This document shows positions 28,031 through 37,431 of a DNA stretch of 64,000 nucleotides, piece by piece. The stretch lies in assembly GCF_032813545.1 (NCBI RefSeq), contig NZ_CP136520.1, forward strand, positions 3,528,001-3,592,000, given 5' to 3'. The notes beneath the pieces are model-generated. The model was given only the letters and a program-made list of their open reading frames with translations, did not search any database and had not been told where the DNA came from. Position numbers and translations under genes: made by a program. Numbering within the stretch: position 1 is the stretch's first letter; each line of letters opens with the position of its first letter. Origin of the DNA: Nodosilinea sp. E11 (GTDB lineage Bacteria > Cyanobacteriota > Cyanobacteriia > Phormidesmidales > Phormidesmidaceae).

Positions 28031-28342
28031 CTAGCCGAGCACGGCGAGGATGTCTTTCTCAGACAACAGTACGAACTCGTCGCCGCCCAGCTTGATGTCG
28101 GTGCCGGCGTACTTGGAGTAGAGCACCTTGTCGCCAACGCTGACTTCTAGAGCTTGGCGGGAACCTTTGTCGTCGGTTTTACCGGGGCCAACAGCGGTGA
28201 TCTCGCCCACTTGAGGCTTTTCCTTGGCGGTGTCAGGTAGCAGAATGCCGCCAGCGGTGGTCTCTTCGGACGCACTTACTTTAATCAAAACTCGATCGGC
28301 TAGGGGCTTAACGCTAGATGCCGCCAAAGTGATAGCTGCCAT
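28031..28342 (-). CDS. groS: Co-chaperonin GroES (10 kDa subunit)
   Basis: The 103-residue protein matches GroES throughout: [17 protein letters not shown], the mobile loop [18 protein letters not shown], and [34 protein letters not shown]. It caps the GroEL ring during folding. It is the first gene of the groS-groL operon, preceded by a CIRCE operator about 90 bases upstream. Confidence 0.97.
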   Translation of the reverse strand: MAAITLAASSVKPLADRVLIKVSASEETTAGGILLPDTAKEKPQVGEITAVGPGKTDDKGSRQALEVSVGDKVLYSKYAGTDIKLGGDEFVLLSEKDILAVLG

Positions 28343-28430
28343 ACAATGCTTCTCCGGATTTGCTATTAAGACAGCGCCTGGGGGAATTACACTCGGCCCC
28401 AGTCAGACGCATTACACAGGTTTTCGAAGC

Positions 28431-28457
28431 TTAGCACTCGCAAGCTCCGAGTGCTAA
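28431..28457. promoter_or_regulatory. CIRCE operator (HrcA binding site)
   Basis: A perfect consensus TTAGCACTC-N9-GAGTGCTAA lies 89 bases upstream of the groS start. CIRCE binds the HrcA repressor, releasing transcription of chaperonin genes on heat shock. The remaining sequence to the DMT gene at 28698 holds no gene. Confidence 0.95.
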
Positions 28458-28697
28458 TTTACGGTGGAAAGGGTTGCGATCGCAACAAACGGCCCTGTAC
28501 GGGTTCCCGAACTAGGCCATTGTCTTGGCCCCCGTCAAGGCCCCCAGGACAGGTTCATCAGGCAGGTTCCGTAGGCCAAGTCCCTCAGGAAGATTCAAAC
28601 TAGGATGACTAGGGGCCATTGCCGTCCGCTGTGGCTGTCCGCTGTCGGCTCTAGCCCAGTCTGCTGCTTCCCTAACCTAACTTTTCAGGCCTGCACC

Positions 28698-29600
28698 ATG
28701 GCATCCTTGTCTAAGCTCAGAGGGTTTTTGCCCGTGCTCACCAGCCTGCTGTTTGCCGGTAGTTTTATTGCTGGCAAGTACACCACTGTTGAGCTGGGGC
28801 CGCTGACCACCTCGCTTTTCCGCTACATAATCGCCATGGGGGTTTTGGGGCTGTTTATGCTTTGCCGTGCTCAGCCCGCCAAGGCGATCGCCGTTGCCCG
28901 TGCCGATTGGGGGGCCATGCTGCTCTTAGGCACCTTTGGGGTGGTGGGGTATCACTATTTCTTCTTTAGCAGCCTGCGCTACACGGCCACGGCCAATACC
29001 GCCATTATCAACGCCTTTAACCCAGTCGTGACCGGGGTGATGGCCGCTCTATTCATTGGCGAACGACTGACTCGTCGTCAGTACGGAGGTATTTTTCTGG
29101 CCCTGCTGGGAGTGCTGACCCTACTAACTCAAGGCAATCTCACTACCCTGCTGGCGCTTCAGCTCAACCGGGGCGACGGACTGATGCTGTGCGCGGTGCT
29201 GTGCTGGGTAGTGTATTCCCTGATCATCAAGCAGCTGAGCCAGCGCTACTCGGGGTTGACCATTACCTTCTACGCCGCCGTCGCTGGAGTCGGGCAGTTG
29301 CTGGTGCTGGCCGCCGCCGAGCGCTGGTGGCAACAGGTTGCTACCCTGTCGCTGCCAGCGCTGATTTCGATTGTGTATATGGGGGTAGCAGCCTCAGGGG
29401 TGGCCTACCTGCTGTTTAATCTCAGCATTCAGCAGGTAGGCCCAACCCGAACGGCGAGCGTAGTGTACAGCTTGGTACCTATCTTTGTAGCCGGACTAGC
29501 TTGGCTGTTTTTTCGAGAGCAACTAACAGCGACTATGGTTGCCAGTATGGGATTAATTTTGATGGGTATCAATGTGGTGCTTAGCCCAAGCAAAAATTAA
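28698..29600 (+). CDS. DMT superfamily EamA-type transporter
   Basis: From ATG 28698 the protein is 300 residues with about ten hydrophobic helices forming two EamA repeats (first about 5-135, second about 150-295). Motifs such as TANTAIINAFNPVVTGVMAALFIGERL and GPTRTASVVYSLVPIFVAGLAWLFFREQL are typical of the family's repeat ends. DMT proteins export amino acids, nucleosides or other metabolites; the substrate cannot be assigned. A longer in-frame start at 28605 adds an unlikely N-terminus. The gene appears monocistronic. Confidence 0.88.
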   Translation: MASLSKLRGFLPVLTSLLFAGSFIAGKYTTVELGPLTTSLFRYIIAMGVLGLFMLCRAQPAKAIAVARADWGAMLLLGTFGVVGYHYFFFSSLRYTATANTAIINAFNPVVTGVMAALFIGERLTRRQYGGIFLALLGVLTLLTQGNLTTLLALQLNRGDGLMLCAVLCWVVYSLIIKQLSQRYSGLTITFYAAVAGVGQLLVLAAAERWWQQVATLSLPALISIVYMGVAASGVAYLLFNLSIQQVGPTRTASVVYSLVPIFVAGLAWLFFREQLTATMVASMGLILMGINVVLSPSKN

Positions 29601-29842
29601 GCCTTTTTACGAATTCAGGCAAGTAGCCAAAGCAAGCTTAAGCTATATAAAACCAATTTAGAGCACCTTTAAAGCTAAGCCGTTTTTAAGTAAGCAGCAC
29701 CCATTAAGAATGCCGTAGGGCGTGTTAAGCTTTCGCCACAACATGCCGCAGAATCTGGGTTTCACCCACCCAAGAATTCGCTATCAACAAAGAATATGTT
29801 AATCAATCCTTCCCTTTGGTATTTTCTTTTGACAGGAGATTT

Positions 29843-31384
29843 ATGGCATTCCGTCCTTCGCCCCTTGTAACCCGGCTCATTTCCTCCCTTGATGAATTTG
29901 ATCGATTTCTAGATTTTGATGACCGTGCAAAGCTATTTGCGAACAAGTTTTTACCAATTTCACCTCAACTCCCGTTTGCGATTAGCCGTCTAGGCACATC
30001 GTTGCAGATCGGCGGTTTTGGCGATGATGTGCTCAACGGTGGGCCAGACAATGACCTGTTAGTGGGGCTGTGGGGAGACGATCGGCTGTTTGGCAATGAC
30101 GGCGATGATTGGTTGATGGGGGGCCGAGGCAATGACTGGCTCGACGGTGGACTGGGCAATAACCGGTTGATTGGTGGCCTAGGGCGCGATACGTTTGTGC
30201 TGAACAACGATGGCCGGGTCGATAGCGTGGCAGATTTTAGTCCCACGGCAGATCGGTTTCTATTGCAGGGCGGGTTGAGCTTTAGCCAGATCGCGATCGC
30301 CCAGCAAGGCCCCAATACGCAGCTGCGCTACCTGGGCAATGACATGCCCAGCGTGACGCTCTTCAACGTCAATGCCAGCACCCTGACGGTAGACAACTTT
30401 CAACCCGAGGCGCTGGTGCCTACCTTTAACGGGCTGACAATTTTTGGCGATAGCCTCTCAGACCCCGGCAATTTGTTTGCGCTGACGGGGTTTAACTTTC
30501 CGCCGAGCCCCTTTTACTTTGAGGGGCAGTTGTCTAACGGCCCCATCTGGGCCAAGTATCTGGTCGATGACCTAGGAATCGCTACTACCCAGGTGCAAAA
30601 TTTTGCCATCGCCGGAGCTACCACCGGCCGCACTAATGGGCTCACTCCGTTGTTAGGCGTTCCCCTACCGGGCCTATTAGACGAAATCGATGTCTATCTC
30701 AACAGCTTGAATGGCTCACCGGCTAATGCCGACAGTCTCTACGTAGTGTGGGCTGGAGCCAATGACCTATTTAACTTGCCGAGCGATCCAGCTGCTATTC
30801 CGGCCTTTTTAACCCAGTCTGTACAAAATATCGCCACCGCAATTACTGAGTTGGCCAGTCAAGGGGCTAAGAGCTTTTTGGTGCCCAACCTACCCGATCT
30901 GGGCCTAACGCCCCGTGCTCTAGGCAATGGCACCGCTGCCCAGGCGACAGCTCTGAGCAGTTTTTTTAACGCTGGTCTGGCCAGCACCCTAGCTGCCCTA
31001 GAGAACGATCCTCTGACGGAGATCGACATCATTTCGGTGGATATTTTTGGACTGACCACCGATATTCTTGGCCACCCCGCAGAGTTTGGCTTTATTAACG
31101 GCACTGACTCGCTGATTAACCCGTTCTCGTTTGACGATCCGGGCTTCTTCTGGTGGGACGATTTGCACCCGACCACGCGGGTTCATGACCTGTTGGCGGA
31201 GGTGTTTCAGAGTAGGCTGTTTGATGCAGGTTACTTGGTGCCTGGGGATGCAGTAGCCCAGGGAATGAGCAACAAAATTTCTGATTTTGGAAGTGCTAAT
31301 TTCGGAAGTTCTCATTTCGAGGCAGAAAGCCCTGTGCTTCCTTTGCACAACTCGCTGGCGATCGCCGGAGATCTTGCTGCCTAG
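29843..31384 (+). CDS. RTX-repeat GDSL/SGNH esterase or lipase
   Basis: The start is ATG 29843, with AGGAGA three bases upstream. The 513-residue protein begins with a polar region, then RTX-type calcium-binding nonapeptides at about 56-115 (GGFGDDVLNGG, GDDRLFGNDGDDWL, GGRGNDWLDGG, GGLGRDTFVL). A GDSL hydrolase follows with FGDSLSDPGN (Ser204), GANDL and DDLHPT near residue 450, so the SGNH blocks are intact. No Sec signal peptide is seen; RTX repeats point to type I secretion, though here they precede rather than follow the enzyme. The protein probably acts outside the cell on ester lipids or polymers. Confidence 0.85.
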   Translation: MAFRPSPLVTRLISSLDEFDRFLDFDDRAKLFANKFLPISPQLPFAISRLGTSLQIGGFGDDVLNGGPDNDLLVGLWGDDRLFGNDGDDWLMGGRGNDWLDGGLGNNRLIGGLGRDTFVLNNDGRVDSVADFSPTADRFLLQGGLSFSQIAIAQQGPNTQLRYLGNDMPSVTLFNVNASTLTVDNFQPEALVPTFNGLTIFGDSLSDPGNLFALTGFNFPPSPFYFEGQLSNGPIWAKYLVDDLGIATTQVQNFAIAGATTGRTNGLTPLLGVPLPGLLDEIDVYLNSLNGSPANADSLYVVWAGANDLFNLPSDPAAIPAFLTQSVQNIATAITELASQGAKSFLVPNLPDLGLTPRALGNGTAAQATALSSFFNAGLASTLAALENDPLTEIDIISVDIFGLTTDILGHPAEFGFINGTDSLINPFSFDDPGFFWWDDLHPTTRVHDLLAEVFQSRLFDAGYLVPGDAVAQGMSNKISDFGSANFGSSHFEAESPVLPLHNSLAIAGDLAA

Positions 31385-31398
31385 CCTCTATTGTTCGT

Positions 31399-31443
31399 AA
31401 CGCTAAGGCAATGCCCATCATTTCCGTGAAAACGGGAATCTAT
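31399..31443 (+). repeat. 45-base dispersed repeat (AACGCTA ... ACGGGAATCTAT), copy 1
   Basis: It has the same length and ends as the sequence at 63215-63259, with about ten differences concentrated in the middle. It contains a small hairpin (TTCCGT / ACGGGA). It directly follows the lipase gene and precedes its terminator hairpin. Confidence 0.6.
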
Positions 31444-31444
31444 A

Positions 31445-31484
31445 CGCAAAGCCCCTCTCCCAAGTGTGGGAGAGGGGCTTTGCG
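31445..31484. terminator. Long perfect hairpin after the RTX lipase gene
   Basis: An exact 18-base stem (CGCAAAGCCCCTCTCCCA and complement) with a 4-base loop lies 60 bases after the lipase stop, between convergent genes. No strong T-run follows, so it could also be a dispersed element acting as terminator. Confidence 0.6.
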
Positions 31485-31658
31485 CCGTTCTGCCCCTGTT
31501 TGTCTGTTGAGAAAAAAGGCAGGGGGATGTCGCTTGCTTTCCGCAGGGTGGGCCTACAGGGATTTGATGATCTACCGCCTCTAAAGCGGCTCCCAGGGCG
31601 ACATTGTGCCACGGCCTCAGAGCGTCGGTGATGCCAAGGGACCCATAGGGAGCGTAGC

Positions 31659-31865
31659 TTAGTAACTTTCCTCGGGGGAGACCGTGTGGAGGGCTAGGTC
31701 GTGGTTGGCTTGGTTGAGCCGATCGGCGATCGCTCGACGCCACTTCAGGCTAACGGTGTCATCGGCTAACACTTCTTGGGCTTCCTCGCGATACTCAGCG
31801 CTCTGGACTGTATCGACCTCTTCAAGATGCTGCAAGTGCTCAAGCACGTCTTGGGGATTTGTCAT
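31659..31865 (-). CDS. Small acidic hypothetical protein (68 residues)
   Basis: A short, hydrophilic, probably all-helical protein (DVLEHLQHLEEVD, SAEYREEAQEVLADD, WRRAIADRLNQANHDLA). AGGATT precedes the ATG at a usable distance. No known domain, signal peptide or membrane segment is seen. It converges with the lipase gene and stands alone. Confidence 0.55.
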   Translation of the reverse strand: MTNPQDVLEHLQHLEEVDTVQSAEYREEAQEVLADDTVSLKWRRAIADRLNQANHDLALHTVSPEESY

Positions 31866-32186
31866 CGTACCAATCCTTATAAATTCAGTGGGGCTAGGCC
31901 TAACCTGCTAAAGCCGGTCGCCACCGTAGCCAGGGTGCATGCCCCCATTGTCGGGGAGTCGCCCCGTAACGGCCACCTCTACGGCTGAAGCTTTACTCCC
32001 TGATAAAGTTTGTTGTGCTTCGCAACACGGCTTCGCATTCGATCGAGTGGCTGACTGATGGGTCAGTATTTTTACGGTGCCGAGGTCAGGGCGGCGGAGT
32101 GAATAATTGAGCCAGTCAAGCTTGACTGCCCGCTCAGATCGTAGTCTGGGAATGAGGTTGAGGCCATTATTACAGGACATCAAATC
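31866..32186. other. Intergenic region without recognised gene
   Basis: The 321-base stretch shows a short palindrome (TCAAGCTTGA at about 32118) and imperfect CGCAACACGGCTTCGC-type symmetry, but no clear promoter, RNA or gene. AGGA lies before the ATG of the GGDEF-EAL gene. Confidence 0.3.
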
Positions 32187-34100
32187 ATGGAGACGGCTGC
32201 TAACGGGGCGATCGCGGCGGCTTACCTGATTATTCCTCTGACCCTACTACCACTCCTCCTCACTGCTAAGCGCGAAATTTGGCTTAACCTACTGCTGATG
32301 ACCCTGTTTGTCTTTAGCTGTGGCGTTGGTCATACTCTCAGTGCTTTGCATTTGCACAGCACCCCTTGGCACTGGGTAACAGCGGGGGTTTCCTGGGCAG
32401 CAGTGGTGGTGTTACTCACCAGTCAAACCCGGCTGCGCTATCTGGGTGAGACCTTTCATCTGCTAGAAGCTACTTGGGATCAGGCCCTCACGGGCAAGCT
32501 GCTCTGCGAACGCAGCGGCGATGATCTGATTTTGCTCAAACTCAACCCCGCCGCTAAAGTCATCACTCAAAACTTGCTCAAACCGGGCGATCGCATCTGC
32601 GAAAAGATGCCCATTCACCGGCAGCGGGTTTATCCTTACCAGGTACCGCTGATTGACCTTTACTTTCAGGCCCTCGCCTCGGGCGAGCCCCAGCGGCTAG
32701 AGTACCAGTACAAAGGCGAGATCTCGGGCTGGTACACAACCCTAGTGACGCCCCTGTCGTCTGAACTCCTCTACATGACCTTTACCGAAGTCAGCGGTGT
32801 GATCCACGATCCGCTGACCGGGCTCTATAACCGCCGCGTGCTTGAGATGGAGCTAGAGACCTGGGAGGTCTGTCTCTTCATCGACCTCGATCGCTTCAAG
32901 CTAATTAACGATCAGCGGGGTCATCTGCTGGGGGATGAGTTGCTCAAGGCTGTAGCTACGGTGCTCCAAGACCACGCCCAGACCCATAGCGGCATTGCGG
33001 TGCGCAACGGCGGCGACGAGTTTTTGCTGCTGCTGCCAGCGGTGGCCCCTGAGATAACCACCCCCTGCCCCACCCCAGAAGCGATCGCCACCAGGGTACT
33101 TACCGACATTTTAGCCATTGACATTGATGGGGCTGGCGTGGGTACCTCCATTGGTGTCGCCAGCGGCACCGTCACCGCCTTTCAAGCCGAAAGCCCGATT
33201 AATCGCCTGCTACAAGCCGCTGAAACTGCCCTGCGCGAGGCCAAACGTAACCGCCGCTCCAACTCACCCCAGCACCGTATTCAGGTTTGGAATAGCCTCT
33301 TGGCTCGACGGCGGCTACGCCAAATTACCCTCGAAGCTTACCTAGAGCAGCGCAGTAGCGAATCGGAGTTTTGGCTGGCTTACCAGCCCATCTGCCACAT
33401 GGCAACCGGCGCGATTGTCGGGGCCGAAGCCCTGCTTCGGTGGGATTCAGCTCGGCTGGGTCGGGTGTCGCCCGCAGAATTTATTCCGGTGGCTGAGGCG
33501 ACTGGGCTGGTGCACCGTATCAGCGATTGGGTGCTGTGCCACGCCCTAGATCAGCTAGCCCAGTGGCAGGAGATTGCCCCTCAGTTCACCCTCTCCATTA
33601 ACATCAGTCCGCTGGAACTAGAAGACGACGACTTTTTAGATCGTATCTTGCAGCGGGTCTCAGGGGCAGGCATTGCCAGCCACCACTTCGGCATCGAAAT
33701 TACCGAGCGCGGTATCTACAGCAACCTGGAACGCTATCTGCAAAGTTTGCAAGGTATGCGCGATATGTCGCTGCGGTTGAAGGTTGATGACTTTGGCATG
33801 GGGCAGTCGGGACTGGCCCAGCTGTTGCAGTTTCGCTTTGATGAAGTCAAAGTCGATCGCTATTTTATTCCCACCAACGCTCAGAATTTAGGCAAAGTGG
33901 CGATCTGCCGGGCGATCGCAAACCTTTCCGAGGGCATCAACTTTGACTTAGTGGCCGAGGGCATTGAGCACCGTGCTCAGCGCGATCTCATGCTGGACCT
34001 CAACTATCGCTATGGCCAGGGCTACCTATTTTCTCGGCCCATGACGCCTCAGCAGTTGACAACGCTCCTGCAGGAGGGGACTTGTTTGTCGCCACCGTGA
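32187..34100 (+). CDS. Membrane GGDEF-EAL protein with ethylene-receptor-like sensor domain
   Basis: The 637-residue protein starts with three membrane helices (about 7-25, 32-51 and 60-78). Helix 1 has Asn6, Tyr13 and Pro17 and helix 2 has Cys45 and His49, the spacing of Asp25, Tyr32, Pro36, Cys65 and His69 in plant ETR1 and cyanobacterial ethylene receptors; the key Asp is Asn here. A PAS-like linker (about 95-200) leads to a GGDEF domain with intact GGDEF (275-279) and no clear inhibitory RxxD site, and an EAL domain with EAL (414-416), EITERG, KVDDFGMG, VDRYF and AEGIEH all present. It should make and/or break cyclic-di-GMP at the membrane. Confidence 0.85.
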   Translation: METAANGAIAAAYLIIPLTLLPLLLTAKREIWLNLLLMTLFVFSCGVGHTLSALHLHSTPWHWVTAGVSWAAVVVLLTSQTRLRYLGETFHLLEATWDQALTGKLLCERSGDDLILLKLNPAAKVITQNLLKPGDRICEKMPIHRQRVYPYQVPLIDLYFQALASGEPQRLEYQYKGEISGWYTTLVTPLSSELLYMTFTEVSGVIHDPLTGLYNRRVLEMELETWEVCLFIDLDRFKLINDQRGHLLGDELLKAVATVLQDHAQTHSGIAVRNGGDEFLLLLPAVAPEITTPCPTPEAIATRVLTDILAIDIDGAGVGTSIGVASGTVTAFQAESPINRLLQAAETALREAKRNRRSNSPQHRIQVWNSLLARRRLRQITLEAYLEQRSSESEFWLAYQPICHMATGAIVGAEALLRWDSARLGRVSPAEFIPVAEATGLVHRISDWVLCHALDQLAQWQEIAPQFTLSINISPLELEDDDFLDRILQRVSGAGIASHHFGIEITERGIYSNLERYLQSLQGMRDMSLRLKVDDFGMGQSGLAQLLQFRFDEVKVDRYFIPTNAQNLGKVAICRAIANLSEGINFDLVAEGIEHRAQRDLMLDLNYRYGQGYLFSRPMTPQQLTTLLQEGTCLSPP

Positions 34101-34247
34101 GGCAGGCAGAGAGAGTAAAACCGTATATTTCAATACAAAATATTGCTTTTTGACTGGGCCGATTCCCCTTGGCGGAACCTTAAGATCAGCAGCAAACATT
34201 GCTGGCTTGATCTTCACTCTCTTCACTCTTTGCCCTGGTGTTAGCCT

Positions 34248-35540
34248 ATGGCCACTTCAATTTTGTCTGACGCCAACCGTCGTTTAGAGCGGGCCCTCAA
34301 GTACGTCTCTATTTCTGAAGATGCCTCTGAACGGTTGCGCTACCCCAAAGCCAGCCTCACGGTCTCGATTCCGGTGCGGATGGACAACGGCACCCTGAAG
34401 GTGTTTCAGGGCTATCGGGTGCGCTACGACGACACCCGTGGCCCCACGAAAGGGGGCATTCGCTTTCACCCCGGTGTCACCCTCGATGAGGTGCAGTCTC
34501 TAGCCTTTTGGATGACGTTTAAGTGCGCGGCGCTGAATCTGCCCCTGGGCGGCGCTAAGGGTGGCGTGACGGTCAACCCCAAGGAGCTGTCGAAGTTTGA
34601 GCTAGAGCGGCTGAGCCGGGGCTACATCGATGCGATCGCCAACTTCATTGGCCCCGATGTCGACGTGCCTGCCCCCGATGTCTACACCAACCCTATGATC
34701 ATGGGCTGGATGATGGACCAGTACAGCATTATTCGCCGTAAGCTCAGCCCAGCGGTAATCACCGGCAAACCCTTGAGCATGGGCGGCAGCCAGGGCCGCG
34801 ACACCGCTACCGGCACTGGCGCTTTCTTTGTGCTGCAAGCGATGATGGCCAAGTTTGACGGCACCCCCCAAACCACCACCGTAGCGGTGCAGGGCTTCGG
34901 TAACGCGGGTAGCGTGATCGCCCGACTGCTGTTTGACGCCGGGTACAAAGTTGTAGCCGTCAGCGACTCCCAGGGCGGCGTCTATTCACCGTCAGGGTTA
35001 GACATCCCCAGCATTCAGCAGTTTAAGACCTCAACCCGCAGCCTCAAGGCCGTGTACTGCGAGGGCAGTGTGTGCAGCGTCGTCAACGATCACGCCATAG
35101 TCACCAATGAAGAACTGCTCACCCTAGACGTCGATATCTTGATCCCGGCGGCGCTGGAGAACCAGATTACCATCGAGAATGCCGACACCATTCAGGCCCG
35201 GTATATTTTTGAGGTGGCCAACGGCCCTATCACCTCTGAAGCTGACGATATTTTGTCGGCCAAGGGCATTTACGTCTTCCCCGACATTCTGGTGAACGCG
35301 GGCGGGGTAACGGTGAGCTACTTTGAGTGGGTGCAAAACCGCAGCGGCCTCTACTGGTCAGTGGAAGATGTCAACAGTCGCCTCAAATCGATGATGGTAA
35401 CCGAGGCCGAAAGCATCTGGAAGATCGCCCAAGATCTCGACATTCGCCCCCGCACCGCCGCCTACGTGCATGCCCTAGAGCGTCTGGGCGATGCCCTCAA
35501 CGCTAAAGGCACCCGCGATTATTACGTCAGCGGCATTTAA
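34248..35540 (+). CDS. gdhA: Glutamate dehydrogenase (Glu/Leu/Phe/Val dehydrogenase family)
   Basis: The 430-residue enzyme has the GPTKGGIRFHP substrate region (65-75), catalytic Lys104 in PLGGAKGGV, and the Rossmann loop QGFGNAGS near 215-222, followed by the VVAVSDS strand. Length and motifs match the family that interconverts glutamate and 2-oxoglutarate plus ammonium; in cyanobacteria it works beside GS-GOGAT. Cofactor preference cannot be read safely. The ATG lies about 150 bases after the GGDEF-EAL gene and follows an AT-rich stretch that probably holds its promoter. No NtcA site was recognised. Confidence 0.93.
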   Translation: MATSILSDANRRLERALKYVSISEDASERLRYPKASLTVSIPVRMDNGTLKVFQGYRVRYDDTRGPTKGGIRFHPGVTLDEVQSLAFWMTFKCAALNLPLGGAKGGVTVNPKELSKFELERLSRGYIDAIANFIGPDVDVPAPDVYTNPMIMGWMMDQYSIIRRKLSPAVITGKPLSMGGSQGRDTATGTGAFFVLQAMMAKFDGTPQTTTVAVQGFGNAGSVIARLLFDAGYKVVAVSDSQGGVYSPSGLDIPSIQQFKTSTRSLKAVYCEGSVCSVVNDHAIVTNEELLTLDVDILIPAALENQITIENADTIQARYIFEVANGPITSEADDILSAKGIYVFPDILVNAGGVTVSYFEWVQNRSGLYWSVEDVNSRLKSMMVTEAESIWKIAQDLDIRPRTAAYVHALERLGDALNAKGTRDYYVSGI

Positions 35541-35590
35541 GGGGAGGATGGGTATCGGAGCCGTCCCAGGTGACCTACAGTCTGACCGCA

Positions 35591-36184
35591 CTAGAGGAAT
35601 CGGCAGTTTTGTTTCAATGCGACTTTTAGCAGGCGCTTATACTCGCGATCGCCGATCACGTAGGCCCCAAACCGTTCCAGGTGGGGGTTCATCATCTGGG
35701 CATCGAACAGGGCAAAGTGGCGCTGGCGCAGGTGCTCGACCAGCTTCACCATCGCCACTTTAGAGCCTTCAGAAATGCGAAAGAACATCGACTCGCCAAT
35801 AAATGCGCCGCCGATTACGAGGCCCAAAATGCCCCCGGCCAGCTCATCGCCCTGCCAGGTCTCAAAGCTGTACGCCCAGCCCGCCCGATAGAGTTCGGTG
35901 TAGACCTGCCTGAGTTCGTTCGAGATCCAGGTGGTATCGCGATCGGCACAGCCGCTGACGACCTCCTCAAAGGCCTGGTTAATGGCAACGTGAAAGCGGT
36001 TTTGGTTGAGCGATCGCCGCAGCGACTTGGGGTAGCGAAAGCGATCGTCCAGCGGAATTAGGGTGCGCTGGCGGCTCGAATACCAACCCAGGTCCTCGTT
36101 CTCGCCATCGGCCATCAAAAAGTATCCCTCGGAATACCCGCGAATAATGGCATCTAGGTCATAGTTAGTCGGGGTCACGGTCAT
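35591..36184 (-). CDS. aat: Leucyl/phenylalanyl-tRNA-protein transferase
   Basis: The 197-residue protein shows the Aat signatures [24 protein letters not shown] near the start, [28 protein letters not shown] in the middle, and [21 protein letters not shown] near the end. It adds Leu or Phe to N-terminal Arg/Lys of proteins, marking them for ClpAP degradation through the N-end rule. The protein is shorter than enterobacterial Aat at the N-terminus, as usual for cyanobacteria. It is convergent with gdhA and divergent from the next gene. Confidence 0.94.
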   Translation of the reverse strand: MTVTPTNYDLDAIIRGYSEGYFLMADGENEDLGWYSSRQRTLIPLDDRFRYPKSLRRSLNQNRFHVAINQAFEEVVSGCADRDTTWISNELRQVYTELYRAGWAYSFETWQGDELAGGILGLVIGGAFIGESMFFRISEGSKVAMVKLVEHLRQRHFALFDAQMMNPHLERFGAYVIGDREYKRLLKVALKQNCRFL

Positions 36185-36330
36185 GCGTCAACCAGTGGGG
36201 CATCCAGCAGCGGGCAGGGGGGATGGGTGATGATTCTTTACGCTCAGCCGCCTTCTGCTTGAGCCCAGAAGCTAAGGCGGTAGTATTGAGTGTACAGAAG
36301 GTTTCCCTGGTTTCCTCAATCCTCGATCCG

Positions 36331-36720
36331 ATGACTGACCCCCTTAGCCCAATTATGTTACCGCCCCCCGAGGATGCTCTGCAGGAGGGGCAGTGGCTTA
36401 AGGCGGCGCTGCTCACCTGGCTCAATGCTGAGTATCTGCCCGAACCTGCGAACCGCACCATTGCCGAGCGAGTTTCCCAGGTGTTTGTGCGCCAGCGCAT
36501 GGAGGGCGAAAACGATGTGGGCTCGCTGGTGATGGCAATTTTGACCGAGCTGCAAGCCTTTGACTTTTCGGAGAGCTTCTACGGCGAGTTTACCGTCGCT
36601 AACGCCGTCGGCGACCTGCTATTTGACAGCTTGGGCATCGATCGCTGCTGCGGTCGCTCGACCACCCTCGAAGCCAACCACGTGGGCAAGTTGCCCAATG
36701 GCGGCTCAGACCTTATGTAG
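36331..36720 (+). CDS. Conserved-looking hypothetical protein
   Basis: From ATG 36331 the soluble protein is 129 residues, containing LNAEYLPEPANRTIAERVSQVF and DFSESFYGEFTVANAVGDLLFDSLGID. These blocks look like a cyanobacterial conserved family, but I cannot name a function. An upstream ATG at 36223 would add 36 residues that look less conserved. No signal peptide or membrane helix. It is followed 14 bases later by the Uma2 gene, so they are probably cotranscribed. Confidence 0.65.
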   Translation: MTDPLSPIMLPPPEDALQEGQWLKAALLTWLNAEYLPEPANRTIAERVSQVFVRQRMEGENDVGSLVMAILTELQAFDFSESFYGEFTVANAVGDLLFDSLGIDRCCGRSTTLEANHVGKLPNGGSDLM

Positions 36721-36734
36721 AACGCCTCCGCCTT

Positions 36735-37310
36735 ATGACGACCTTGACCCTGACCCTCGACCCGGTGGTGCGGCTCACCCGTGAACAGTTCTATGAGCTG
36801 TGCAAAGTAAACCACGACATTCGTCTAGAGCGCAGCAGCACAGGAGATTTGATCCTCATGCCACCCACAGGCTGGGAGTCTGGTAGGCGCAATGCAGACC
36901 TGACCACAAACTTGAATATTTGGAATCGTCAAGCTCAGTTGGGCATTGTATTTGATTCGTCTACTGGGTTCTCGCTTCCCAATGGAGCCGACCGATCGCC
37001 AGATGTAGCTTGGGTAGAAAAAACACGCATTGAAAACTTGGCCCCAGACCCCGCCAGGTTTTTACCCTTAGCTCCCGATTTTGTGATTGAGCTGCGCTCA
37101 GCCACCGACAAGCTGGCCACCCTACAGCACAAGATGGCCGAGTATCGCGATTGTGGGGTGCGACTGGGATGGCTGATTGACCCCCAGGAAAAACGGGTAG
37201 AAACTTATCGCCTGGGGCGACCCATTGAGTATCTCAGCCAGCCCGATCAACTCTCGGAAAACGATATATTGCCCGGTTTTGTGCTCAAGCTGGCCGAGAT
37301 CTGGGGATAG
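36735..37310 (+). CDS. Uma2 family (DUF820) restriction-endonuclease-fold protein
   Basis: The 191-residue protein fits the Uma2 family common in cyanobacteria: RLTREQFYELCKVNHDIRLER, then SPDVAWVEK and the PD-(D/E)xK-like core APDFVIELRS..DKLATLQHKMAEYRDCGVRLGWLIDP. Uma2 proteins have a nuclease fold, but their targets are unknown and many copies occur per genome. It follows the hypothetical gene by 14 bases and precedes a bidirectional terminator shared with rpsN. Confidence 0.88.
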   Translation: MTTLTLTLDPVVRLTREQFYELCKVNHDIRLERSSTGDLILMPPTGWESGRRNADLTTNLNIWNRQAQLGIVFDSSTGFSLPNGADRSPDVAWVEKTRIENLAPDPARFLPLAPDFVIELRSATDKLATLQHKMAEYRDCGVRLGWLIDPQEKRVETYRLGRPIEYLSQPDQLSENDILPGFVLKLAEIWG

Positions 37311-37357
37311 AGGATGACGTGATCTCGCACTGATCGCCAACCACCACCGCCATAGCA

Positions 37358-37388
37358 AAAGAGACTTGAGCGATGCTCAAGTCTCTTT
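37358..37388. terminator. Bidirectional terminator between Uma2 gene and rpsN
   Basis: A perfect 14-base inverted repeat (AAAGAGACTTGAGC and complement) with 3-base loop and terminal A/T runs lies between convergent genes, 48 bases after the Uma2 stop and 43 bases after the rpsN stop. Confidence 0.85.
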
Positions 37389-37431
37389 AAGACTTCGTAA
37401 CCTAAGTTGGTTCAACGCTCAAAAATCTGCT

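Noticed and set aside
31908..32183. 91-codon minus-strand frame in the gap before the GGDEF-EAL gene
   Set aside because: No ribosome site, non-protein-like composition and it occupies the likely promoter of the next gene.
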